Below are positions 8,124 through 15,422 of a stretch of DNA of 64,000 nt, one piece after another; position 1 is the first letter of the stretch, and every line of letters begins with the position of its first letter. The notes beneath the pieces were generated by a model, which was given only the letters and a program-made list of their open reading frames with translations, was not told the origin of the DNA and did no database searches. A program made the translations under genes and the position numbers. Origin of the DNA: Paracandidimonas soli (GTDB taxonomy: Bacteria > Pseudomonadota > Gammaproteobacteria > Burkholderiales > Burkholderiaceae_B); the NCBI RefSeq assembly GCF_004342005.1, contig NZ_SMBX01000002.1, positions 620,001 through 684,000 of the forward strand. Direction: 5' to 3'.

Positions 8124-9152
8124 TCAGATGCGGCCCTGGGACTCCAGTCTTGCCCGAAGACGGCTGAAGACACGCAAGGCATTGCCTCCCATCACTTGCT
8201 CCCGCACATCGGGCGACAGCCAATCTACCGCATCGATATAACGCTTGGTGTCATCGTAGTGGAACCCCGTCTGGGGATCCACGCCCTTGACCGCCCCAAT
8301 GATCTCGGAAGCGAACAGAATATTCTCCGGAGGCACCACATTGAGAAGCAGCTCGATACCAGGCTGGTGATACACGCAGGTATCGAAAAACACATTCCGC
8401 ATCAGCGTTTCCAGGGGTGGCCGCCCCATGTTCTGGGCCAGTCCCCGATAGCGTCCCCAGTGATAAGGCACCGCTCCGCCTCCGTGCGGAATAATGAACT
8501 TGAGCGATGGGAAGTCGCGAAACAGATCGGACTCGATAAACTGCATGAAAGCTGTCGTGTCGCCGTTCAGATAGTGGGCGCCGGTGAAATGGAAGTTGGG
8601 ATTGCAGGAGCAGCTGGTATGCACCATCGCAGGCACGTCCAGCTCGACCATTTTTTCGAACAGCGGATACCAATGACGGTGCGTCAAGGGCGGATCGGTC
8701 CAGTATCCATCCGTGGGATCGGGATTGATGTTGCATCCGACAAAGCCCATCTCTTCCACGCAGCGCACCAGTTCCGGTATGCAGTTTGCCGGACTCACGC
8801 CGGGAGACTGGGGCAACTGGCATACGCCGGCGAGCCTGTCTGGATACAGCTCGACCGCACGATGGATGAGATCGTTGCAATGGCGGGTCCAGGCCTCGCT
8901 GGTAGAGGCGTCCCCGACATGATGGGCCATGCCGCCTGCGCGCGGCGAAAAAAGCGTCAGATCGACTCCGCGCTCCTGCTGAATGCGCAGCTGATTTCCC
9001 TCCAGCGACTCGCGGATCTCGTCGTCACTGACAACAACGCCCGGATCCTTCCCTGCGCCTTCAGGATCCTTCAGCATCTCCTGCTGCCAGGCGCGAAACT
9101 CTCCCAGCGCCCTGGGAGCCGTCGTATAGTGTCCGTGACAATCGATAATCAT
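8124..9152 (-). CDS. ligJ: 4-oxalomesaconate hydratase (amidohydrolase superfamily, LigJ type)
   Basis: A 342-residue amidohydrolase-2 family enzyme that hydrates 4-oxalomesaconate to 4-carboxy-4-hydroxy-2-oxoadipate. It follows Sphingobium LigJ closely over its length as I remember that sequence: IDCHGHYTTAP at the start (metal-binding His6 and His8), QERGVDLTLFSPRA, GAHYLNGDTTAFMQ, FIIPHGGGAVPYHWGRYRGL, FFDTCVYHQPGI and LFASEIIGAVKG. Its product is the substrate of the LigK-type aldolase encoded next. The ring-cleavage dioxygenase, dehydrogenase and lactonase of the route are not in this window. Confidence 0.9.
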   Translation of the reverse strand: MIIDCHGHYTTAPRALGEFRAWQQEMLKDPEGAGKDPGVVVSDDEIRESLEGNQLRIQQERGVDLTLFSPRAGGMAHHVGDASTSEAWTRHCNDLIHRAVELYPDRLAGVCQLPQSPGVSPANCIPELVRCVEEMGFVGCNINPDPTDGYWTDPPLTHRHWYPLFEKMVELDVPAMVHTSCSCNPNFHFTGAHYLNGDTTAFMQFIESDLFRDFPSLKFIIPHGGGAVPYHWGRYRGLAQNMGRPPLETLMRNVFFDTCVYHQPGIELLLNVVPPENILFASEIIGAVKGVDPQTGFHYDDTKRYIDAVDWLSPDVREQVMGGNALRVFSRLRARLESQGRI

Positions 9153-9232
9153 GCCTGTCCATATTTCCGAAACGATGATCGAATGCCGGTCCGAAGACCG
9201 GCCCTTTATCCAGGTCTAGGCTACGTGGCGCA

Positions 9233-10213
9233 TCAATCGATGGCAAGGCCGACCTTCTTCACGACATCTGCCCACTTCTGCACCTGCTCGTGAAAGTACT
9301 TGTTGAAATCAGCCACGGAGCCGCCGCCGATGGTAATCGCCATCTGCTCGAGCTTTTCCTGGACCTTCTTGTCCTGCAACGCCTTGTTGATATAGCGGTT
9401 GAGCGCCTCGATGGTTTCCGCAGGCGTGCCTTTCGGCACGGCGAAACCCCACCACACATGAGCCTCGAGATCGGAATAGCCCAGTTCGCTTGCCGTGGGA
9501 ACATCAGGCAACTGAGGGATACGCTCAGGGCTGTCGACCATGAGCGCCCGCAGCTTCTTGGCTTCCACTTGCGGCACGGCCTCCAGCGGATTCAAGAACA
9601 TGAATGAGACCCGGCCCGTGACCAGGTCGAGCTTGGCCGGAGCGCCGCCTTTGTACGGCACATGCAGCATCTCGGTTCCAGTCTTGAGCTTGAGCAGTTC
9701 CGAAGCCAGATGAGGAGCGCTTCCGCTTCCGGATGTGGCAAAGGATACTGCATTCGGTTTGGCCTTGGCGGCCTTGATCATATCGTCGAAGGTCTTGAAG
9801 GGCGAGTCATGCGCCACTACGAGAATCAGGGGTGCATAACCTACATAGGCCACCGGATCCAGATCGCTGACTTCGTTGAACGAACGCTTGGGATAGACCG
9901 AAGGATTGGTCGTCAGGCCATTGGCGCCGATCAGCAGGGTGTAACCGTCCGGCGCAGCCCTGACGACCGCCTCGGTGCCGATATTGCCATTGGCGCCGGC
10001 GCGATTCTCGACGACGACGGGCTGCCCCGTCTGGGAATTGATGCTCTCGGCAAAAATGCGTCCCAAGGTATCAACCGCTCCCCCCGGAGGAAAGGGAACG
10101 ACCAACGTGATGGGTTTTTCAGGAAATGCCGCACTGGCTGGAGCGGCAATACCCAGGGAGGCGACGGTCCCTATGACGGCCACCCCCAGCATGCGATTGA
10201 AATTTGTCTTCAT
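9233..10213 (-). CDS. Bug/TctC-family periplasmic solute-binding protein
   Basis: A 326-residue tripartite tricarboxylate transporter receptor. A Sec signal peptide (about 1-27, ending PASAA) precedes the typical FPEKPITLVVPFPPGGAVDTLGR opening and the GQPVVVENRAGANGNIGTE ligand loop. These proteins bind carboxylates in the periplasm. No TctA or TctB membrane genes are near, as is usual for the many orphan Bug genes of Bordetella relatives. The start at 10213 has GGAGAC before it. Placement with ligJ and ligK suggests a dicarboxylic or tricarboxylic aromatic breakdown intermediate as ligand. Confidence 0.9.
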   Translation of the reverse strand: MKTNFNRMLGVAVIGTVASLGIAAPASAAFPEKPITLVVPFPPGGAVDTLGRIFAESINSQTGQPVVVENRAGANGNIGTEAVVRAAPDGYTLLIGANGLTTNPSVYPKRSFNEVSDLDPVAYVGYAPLILVVAHDSPFKTFDDMIKAAKAKPNAVSFATSGSGSAPHLASELLKLKTGTEMLHVPYKGGAPAKLDLVTGRVSFMFLNPLEAVPQVEAKKLRALMVDSPERIPQLPDVPTASELGYSDLEAHVWWGFAVPKGTPAETIEALNRYINKALQDKKVQEKLEQMAITIGGGSVADFNKYFHEQVQKWADVVKKVGLAID

Positions 10214-10422
10214 TTGAAATGTCTCCTTCACTTTCTTATGGGTAGTGACAAGGCAGGCTTGCAGCATGATGTCGCTGAAGACGACGGATTCATACTAGTC
10301 GCAGCAAGAAAGCATTGGAAGAGACATTCTGCCTAGCTGATATTCCTGAAAAGCATAGCTGCAGGACTCGTCTTTTTGGCGTGCGAACGCCATCGGAAAC
10401 ACAGCTTGCGGGCGCGGTCGGA

Positions 10423-11331
10423 TCAGTTGTCTTTCCCGGCGGAAACCGGCAGGACTTCATGAAACAGTTCGCAGGTCCGCTGGACCAGAGTCGTCAACGG
10501 GCGCTCGGCGGAAGTAGCCATTGCCAGGACGCTGCTCATGCGCGGCGCGATGATACGACGGCTCTGCAGATGATCCTGGTCATCGCTCGCGGCAATGGCA
10601 TGCTGCGTCGCAATCGCGTAGCCTTCGCCTTCCGATACAAGTTTCACAATGGAAGCTACCGAATCGACGTCCAGCACGATCGTCGGCTTCAATCCCATAT
10701 TGGCCAGGCGCGTTTCGATCATCATGCGCAATGAGTGCGGGCGGCAAGGCATGATGAGAGGCAGTTCGGCGACTTTGCGCAAGGGTATCGGAGACCCGAC
10801 CGCTGCCTGTCTGGGCTTCCTGTAGCCCAGCAACAGCAAATCATCCTCGCGTATGGGCTGAATATCCAGGCTGGGCGACGGCACCGGATCATGCAGCAGC
10901 GCAATATCGATGCGGCCCGAAAGCAGCCATTCGTAAAGATGAATGGTCAGGCCTTCGGTGATGCACAGGCTCGCCTTTGGATAGCGGGCCCGAAATGCTT
11001 TGACGAACGGAGCGGTCAGCGCGCGCCCTACCGCATAAGGAAAGCCTATGGTGACGCGTCCCAAGGGGCTTCCACGCGAATCCTCGACATCGTGGCGGGC
11101 ATGCTCGAACTGCATCTGGATCGTGCGCCCGTGCGCCAGCAGGCGCTTGCCGGCTTCAGTGAGGCTGACGCCACGGCCATTGCGATAGAACAGCGTCTGC
11201 CTGAGTTCCACTTCCAGGCGGCGCACCTGCCGGCTCAGCGCAGGCTGGCCCACGTCGAGCACCATGGCGGCCTGCGTGAAGCTGCCCAGTTCGGCGACGT
11301 AGATAAAACACTCGAGCTGCCGTAAATCCAT
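10423..11331 (-). CDS. LysR-family transcriptional regulator
   Basis: A 302-residue LysR-type regulator. The N-terminal winged helix-turn-helix (about 1-60: LECFIYVAELGSFTQAAMVL and QPALSRQVRRLEVEL) is followed by an effector-binding domain. It lies upstream of and in the same direction as the Bug, ligJ and ligK genes, separated by 209 nt that could hold their promoter. The likely role is control of these genes by a pathway intermediate. In the classical arrangement a LysR gene is divergent; here it is not, so co-transcription is possible. Confidence 0.9.
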   Translation of the reverse strand: MDLRQLECFIYVAELGSFTQAAMVLDVGQPALSRQVRRLEVELRQTLFYRNGRGVSLTEAGKRLLAHGRTIQMQFEHARHDVEDSRGSPLGRVTIGFPYAVGRALTAPFVKAFRARYPKASLCITEGLTIHLYEWLLSGRIDIALLHDPVPSPSLDIQPIREDDLLLLGYRKPRQAAVGSPIPLRKVAELPLIMPCRPHSLRMMIETRLANMGLKPTIVLDVDSVASIVKLVSEGEGYAIATQHAIAASDDQDHLQSRRIIAPRMSSVLAMATSAERPLTTLVQRTCELFHEVLPVSAGKDN

Positions 11332-11424
11332 TCGTCACCCTTTTTGGAATTATGGAACGAACTGGCCGAAAACGACTTGGTGATGGCCGGGCGTCACTGC
11401 AGCCCGGCACACCGGACTACCTCA

Positions 11425-11712
11425 TCATCGAGGCTTGCATGCAATGAGCATCCCCCGCTCATAGGTCTGGGAGCCGTAGAGGCCGCCAGCCCCTCCGCCG
11501 GCGGGCGCACGCCCCTCCCCGGTTTTTCTCAGGACGTCGTATCCCGCGGGCTTGCACAGGCTTTCGGCCTTGGAAAGGCATTTGTCCCAGTTGCGCGTCG
11601 TGCCGCTGCAATTGAGCTCGTAGGCTTTCCGTCCATCGGGCGCGTAGGATTCATTCACGCTCGCGCAGCCTGAGACTGCAAGGACGGCAATCGCGATAAA
11701 TGCATGTTTCAT
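11425..11712 (-). CDS. small lipoprotein of unknown function
   Basis: A 95-residue product with a lipoprotein signal (MKHAFIAIAVLAVSGCAS, lipobox VSGC, lipidated Cys16). The mature part contains four further cysteines and a glycine-rich loop (APAGGGAGGLYGS). It is most likely a periplasmic or outer-membrane lipoprotein. I recognise no domain. It is transcribed alone in the same direction as the LysR gene. Confidence 0.65.
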   Translation of the reverse strand: MKHAFIAIAVLAVSGCASVNESYAPDGRKAYELNCSGTTRNWDKCLSKAESLCKPAGYDVLRKTGEGRAPAGGGAGGLYGSQTYERGMLIACKPR

Positions 11713-11901
11713 GGACTTCCCTTCTATTCTGTCATGGTACGCAACGATGGAATCTTCATGAATATGCTAACACCCCTTTTCGTCCCCTCATGCGCCGACG
11801 GTAATCGTTCCTGCCTGCACGATGGAGCAGGAACCAGATGATTGACGTATGGCGGCGGAGCGCATACCGTACTCATACCACCACTGACGGGAGGTGCGGA
11901 C

Positions 11902-12561
11902 ATGTGCAGCAGATTCAGTCAGCGCGAGGCGGGGGCGGTTTACGCAAACCAGATGGGCTGGGGGCAGTATGTCGGCGATCCCGGCAGCGGCCCGAAATAT
12001 AACGTGTCTCCTGGAACCATGCCAATGGTCCTGCATCGGCTATCCGGAGAGCCGGCCGTCAGCCGGATATTCTGGGGCTACAGCCCGCGATGGCACGAGA
12101 AATCTCCGGCCATCAATGCCCGTCTGGATACTGTCCTGCGCCAGTCACCATTCTGGAAGCCGGTACTGTCCCGCCGCATCGTCGTTCCGGTCGACGGTTG
12201 GTTCGAATGGACTGGCGAACAAGGCGTCAAACAGCCGTGGTTCATTCATCCTAAGGACGATCGTCCTGCACTGCTGGCCGGAATGACCGGCTGGGAGCCT
12301 GGCTCCGACGATCATCCCAATCACGGCATGACCATCATCACGGACGACGGAGCCGGCGGAATGGTGGACATTCACGACCGCAGGCCAATTGCGCTGGCTC
12401 CCGACGATGCGAATGCCTGGGTGGATTCTGGCCTGTCGGTGGACGACGCTTTGCTGTTGCTGTCCACTCCCCGGCCCGAGTCGGAATTCGGCTGGTGGAA
12501 GGTCTCGTATAAGATAAGCAACCGCAACTACCAGAGCCCTGATGCGACGGCGCCGATATGA
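11902..12561 (+). CDS. SRAP/HMCES-family AP-site crosslinking protein (YedK-like)
   Basis: A 219-residue SOS response-associated peptidase-fold protein. Members form a stable thiazolidine crosslink with abasic sites in single-stranded DNA through the N-terminal Cys2 exposed after Met removal. The key residues are all visible: Cys2 (MCSRFS), Asn72 (INARLDT), Glu102 (GWFEW) and His158 (VDIHDRRP). The true start is the ATG at 11902, since Cys must be residue 2; the frame runs open 20 codons upstream. No LexA box is seen before it. It precedes a pyrimidine-dimer glycosylase gene in the same direction. Confidence 0.93.
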   Translation: MCSRFSQREAGAVYANQMGWGQYVGDPGSGPKYNVSPGTMPMVLHRLSGEPAVSRIFWGYSPRWHEKSPAINARLDTVLRQSPFWKPVLSRRIVVPVDGWFEWTGEQGVKQPWFIHPKDDRPALLAGMTGWEPGSDDHPNHGMTIITDDGAGGMVDIHDRRPIALAPDDANAWVDSGLSVDDALLLLSTPRPESEFGWWKVSYKISNRNYQSPDATAPI

Positions 12562-12672
12562 TCGGCCAAGCCTCAAAGTCCGGCAACCTTTCGGCTCAAC
12601 GGGAAGCGAAACGCAGCGGCGGCTGTGGAGGAGACAACTGGTATAAATTAGTTTTGCCAGCCAGACGAGAAC

Positions 12673-13059
12673 ATGACCCGAATTAACTGCGTCCCAGTCG
12701 AAGAGCTAAGCGGCCCCCATTTGGTTGCCGAGTACCGTGAATTGCCCCGGGTATTCGCCTTGGCGGAAAAGGCAGCAACACGCGGCGCGCTTTCGCAGCC
12801 CTCGAACTACACGTTAGGAAAGGGCCACCTGCTCTTTTTCTACACTCGTTTGGGCTTTCTAGCCGAACGTCATGCAGCCTTGGTAGAGGAAATGAAGCGA
12901 CGCGGCTACAAACCATCGTTTGGCGGTATCAGGCGCAAAGACTTCCCGTCAATACCTGACTCGTTCTGGGGCTCCTGGGAACCAACCGAAGAGGCGCTGC
13001 GCATCAATCGCCAGAGAATCAAAGAACGCAGCCCTTTAGCCGCCCAAGCCCTCAAATAA
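12673..13059 (+). CDS. pyrimidine dimer DNA glycosylase/AP lyase (T4 endonuclease V-like)
   Basis: A 128-residue relative of phage T4 DenV (138 residues). The start MTRINCVPVEELSG and the block LVAEYRELPRVF match DenV very closely. The catalytic Thr2, whose amino group attacks C1', and the essential Glu23 are at exactly the DenV positions. LGKGHLLFFYTRLGFLAERH is the next family block. The enzyme would excise UV-induced cyclobutane dimers and nick the strand. The gene looks less GC-rich than its neighbours and lies in the short stretch before the ssrA 3' end, which suggests acquisition by transfer. TATAAA upstream (around 12650) may be its promoter. Confidence 0.9.
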   Translation: MTRINCVPVEELSGPHLVAEYRELPRVFALAEKAATRGALSQPSNYTLGKGHLLFFYTRLGFLAERHAALVEEMKRRGYKPSFGGIRRKDFPSIPDSFWGSWEPTEEALRINRQRIKERSPLAAQALK

Positions 13060-13130
13060 TCTGCGCCAAACCCGCCGATCTCTCGACGCGCAGTCTGCTT
13101 TTCGATTCTGCTTTGCTCACTTGATAACAA

Positions 13131-13364
13131 TCACAGTGACTTTGATTGGCGGCGTACTTTTCTGGATTGCGCCTTGTTGAGGTCTTTCGCCTCTTGCTCG
13201 GCAAATTCCTCTTCGCCTTCTTCGTATGAGCCCTCATACATGCAACTGCTGGGGCTCAGCTTGCACTTCATCCGTTCGACGCCAGTCGAGCATCCAGCAA
13301 GAAACGCCAGAAATAACAACGACACACCGCAGCGGCTTAAAACCCGGAAAGACATCATCTGCAC
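13131..13364 (-). CDS. small acidic lipoprotein
   Basis: A 77-residue product with a lipoprotein signal (VSLLFLAFLAGCSTG; lipidated Cys in AGCS). The mature part is only about 50 residues and highly charged, with an acidic patch (EGSYEEGEEEFAEQE) followed by a basic tail (SRKVRRQSKSL). A start one or three codons downstream (MMSF, MSF) is equally possible. Convergent with the dimer glycosylase gene. Function unknown; real status is likely because of the clean lipobox. Confidence 0.55.
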   Translation of the reverse strand: MQMMSFRVLSRCGVSLLFLAFLAGCSTGVERMKCKLSPSSCMYEGSYEEGEEEFAEQEAKDLNKAQSRKVRRQSKSL

Positions 13365-13469
13365 CCTTAGCGTTGCCCATGCTGGCTTATAACCAGCCGA
13401 ATTTGGTGAATGCGCTGCCCCCTCACTTCAGGGACCCTGGCTCTTCAGGTAGGGGCACCCATTCCATTG

Positions 13470-13522
13470 ATAATGGAGTAGAGCCGCCGAGAAGAGCCTC
13501 AGCTCAATAATGGGGTAGAGCC
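13470..13522. repeat. short direct repeat beside ssrA
   Basis: ATAATGGAGTAGAGCC (13470-13485) and ATAATGGGGTAGAGCC (13507-13522) differ at one of 16 positions and are 21 nt apart. The first is also part of a small hairpin (TCCATT-GAT-AATGGA). They sit just past the ssrA terminator and may be debris of an integrated element. Confidence 0.45.
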
Positions 13523-13556
13523 AAAAAAGATCAAGCCACTATCGCTAGTGGCTTGA
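13523..13556 (-). terminator. intrinsic terminator of ssrA
   Basis: On the minus strand the 10-bp stem TCAAGCCACT/AGTGGCTTGA (13531-13556, 6-nt loop) is followed by TCTTTTTT. It lies 15 nt after the CCA end of the tmRNA. Confidence 0.9.
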
Positions 13557-13571
13557 TTAATAAAGGAATTT

Positions 13572-13936
13572 TGGTGGAGTCGGGGGGAATTGAACCCCCG
13601 TCCGCAAGCCCTCTACAGACAGTTCTACATGTTTATCCGGTTAATTTTGAGTTTTAACCTTGGAGCGTGCCAACCAGCAGGCCCTTCCTTGGCGATTCAC
13701 ACTGATTTAAGGCATAGCCCAGTGACCTGGCCAGACCCGATTCCTTGTAGATGACGCTGCTGTGGGTTTTACCCCACCTGACCCAAGGACAAATCAGTGC
13801 AGCGGCTCACCGCTTAAGCGGCCAGAGCGAAACGCTCGTCGTTGGCGTTTGTAGTGTTCCAGTGGATTTACGAGCTTACTGGTGCTCGACATGCCCTGTT
13901 CTGCTTCGCGACCCACGTCGAATCCGGATCGACCCC
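13572..13936 (-). ncRNA. ssrA: transfer-messenger RNA (tmRNA)
   Basis: A 365-nt RNA that rescues stalled ribosomes and tags the unfinished peptide for proteolysis. The 5' end reads GGGGTCGATCCGGATTCGAC. The 3' end carries the T-arm GGGGGTTCAATTCCCCC and ends ACTCCACCA, with CCA encoded. The 5' and 3' ends pair to form the tRNA-like acceptor. An internal reading frame encodes the tag ANDERFALAA, the form known from Bordetella and related Burkholderiales. The gene has an intrinsic terminator immediately downstream. Confidence 0.97.
13814..13846 (-). other. tmRNA proteolysis-tag reading frame
   Basis: Ten codons beginning at the GCC resume codon give ANDERFALAA, then TAA. The terminal ALAA is the degron recognised by ClpXP-type proteases. 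Confidence 0.93.
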
Positions 13937-13983
13937 AGAAAACACATCATACCAGACATCTGTCTAAATTCACAGTATTTTCA

Positions 13984-15024
13984 TCAGAACCGCAAACGCA
14001 GTTCCCAGGGATAGCCGCGGCGGCCGTCCATGTCGGTGTGCTGGACGACGACACGCTCCGACAGACCGTCATCTATGGCCTCCAGACGCTGCTCCAGCTT
14101 TTGCAGCCACTGGGCTCGAGCCTTGCCGTCCCTCTCCCAGCGCAATGCTTCCTTGCAGGCCAGGATGCCCGCCCTTTCCTCGAGCACGGCGGGATGGTGG
14201 AACAGCCAATGCAGGAAACGCTGGCTGTTTTCGGTGTCGTGCCAGAGATCGGCATAGGCGTCCAGGTAATCCTTGGCCGCTTCCGGCTGTTCGTAGAGAT
14301 TGGCATGCCAGACAGCCAGCGCCTGGGGATCCGGGTTGCCGCACAGGATTTCCGCCACGTAGGGATTGGCGGCAAAGCCCTTGCGCAAGGCCGTGGCTGC
14401 ACGCACCCAGTCCTGCTCCATCAGAAAACTGAGCCCCAGTTCGTAGCTATAGGAAGGGTGCAGTTCCTGGTATGGCTGAAGGGAGCCGCGCGCCTCGGCC
14501 ACGCTGCCGCAGCGCAGATGTTCGGGCCCCAGCAGCAGCCGGACGCCCAGACTGTCCTCCGGACAGTGGCGCAGCAGCCGCTGCAGGACTTCCACCGCAT
14601 CGCAATGCTTGCGCAGGCGTATATGGCACAACGCCACGATATGCTGCAGCCGCAGGAATATCTGGTTTTCTTCGCCTTCCCAGCCGATCATTCCATCGAA
14701 GTCCCGCGGCACGAGCGCATTGAGCCGGTCCAGTGCCTGCAGGGCGACATCCAGCGCCTTGTCGGCGCGCCCCTGCTCGAAGTACATGAATGCCAGATGC
14801 GCGCCGGCGGGCGCGAACCATGGCTTGCCGGCCAGAAGGTCCTGCACGGAAGACAGGAACCGGGATTCGCTCAGCCTGCCCGCGTCGCGGCGCTCCAGCA
14901 GGCCGTCGAATTCCGAGGCCACTGCCGCGGCGTCGTCTCCAGCCAGGCGAAAGCGCCCGCTGTCCTGCGTAATCCGTTCGAACACGAAACCCGCTCCATC
15001 CGGGATTTCTGTGCGATTAGTCAT
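13984..15024 (-). CDS. TPR-like protein of unknown function
   Basis: A 346-residue cytosolic protein without signal or membrane segments. The middle is helical with tetratricopeptide-like units (AHLAFMYFEQGRADKALDVALQAL; FLRLQHIVALCHIRLRKHCDAVEVLQRLL; GSVAEARGSLQPYQELHPSYSYELGLSFLMEQDWVRAATALRKGF), so a scaffold or partner-binding role is likely. The C-terminal 100 residues are rich in Trp, Leu and Glu. It ends 47 nt from the 5' end of ssrA, on the same strand, and could read into it. The start ATG at 15024 is the only good one. Confidence 0.65.
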   Translation of the reverse strand: MTNRTEIPDGAGFVFERITQDSGRFRLAGDDAAAVASEFDGLLERRDAGRLSESRFLSSVQDLLAGKPWFAPAGAHLAFMYFEQGRADKALDVALQALDRLNALVPRDFDGMIGWEGEENQIFLRLQHIVALCHIRLRKHCDAVEVLQRLLRHCPEDSLGVRLLLGPEHLRCGSVAEARGSLQPYQELHPSYSYELGLSFLMEQDWVRAATALRKGFAANPYVAEILCGNPDPQALAVWHANLYEQPEAAKDYLDAYADLWHDTENSQRFLHWLFHHPAVLEERAGILACKEALRWERDGKARAQWLQKLEQRLEAIDDGLSERVVVQHTDMDGRRGYPWELRLRF

Positions 15025-15422
15025 GACGTGCGTATTCCATCATCGAAAGCCTCCATGTCTGTCGCGGAACAGGCCGCATCGCTTCAGCGCGACAGGGATT
15101 CCCGGGCGGCCTTCCACATACTAGATCTTGTTATCATCATAGCGATAAATCTAGCATGATGGCACCCGGGTCCCCGGCCGAACAAAGGTGAAACTTTGTC
15201 ATAATCCCCTGCTTTGGCCACGCGCCCAAGCGCTAGCCTCGTCGTTTACGACGAGGCTAGCGGGGCAGTACTCATACGGCGCCGCAGGCGCCCCTGTATA
15301 GTGACGAGGAGGCTCCCCCCGGACCTCACAAGTATCGCACCGCAACGCACAATCCCGCCGAGTGGACTAAAATCCACCGCACTCCCTCGAATCCACATCA
15401 CCCGCGACGGACACATTTCACT
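15025..15422. other. 398-nt intergenic region between divergent genes
   Basis: It holds no plausible gene. It contains an imperfect AT-rich dyad at 15121-15154 (CTAGAT and TTATC facing GATAA and ATCTAG), a candidate operator for the divergent TPR gene. Copy B of the hairpin element follows at 15230-15317. The last 100 nt must contain the thrB promoter, but I see no clear -35/-10 pair. Confidence 0.6.
15230..15317 (+). repeat. hairpin element copy B, resembling an IS200/IS605 right end
   Basis: It opens with a perfect 15-bp stem CGCTAGCCTCGTCGT and its inverse around a TT loop (15231-15262), then the core CGCCGCAGGCGCCCC shared with copy A. By hand alignment it is about 84% identical to 2368-2456 on the other strand. 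The second, terminal hairpin of copy A is not conserved. Because both flanking genes point away, the hairpin has no transcript to terminate, which favours a mobile-element origin. It sits 105 bp upstream of thrB. Confidence 0.6.

Noticed and set aside
13390-13571. Duplicated ssrA end as an att site
   Set aside because: I looked for a second copy of the ssrA 3' sequence within the window and saw none; only unrelated short repeats are present.
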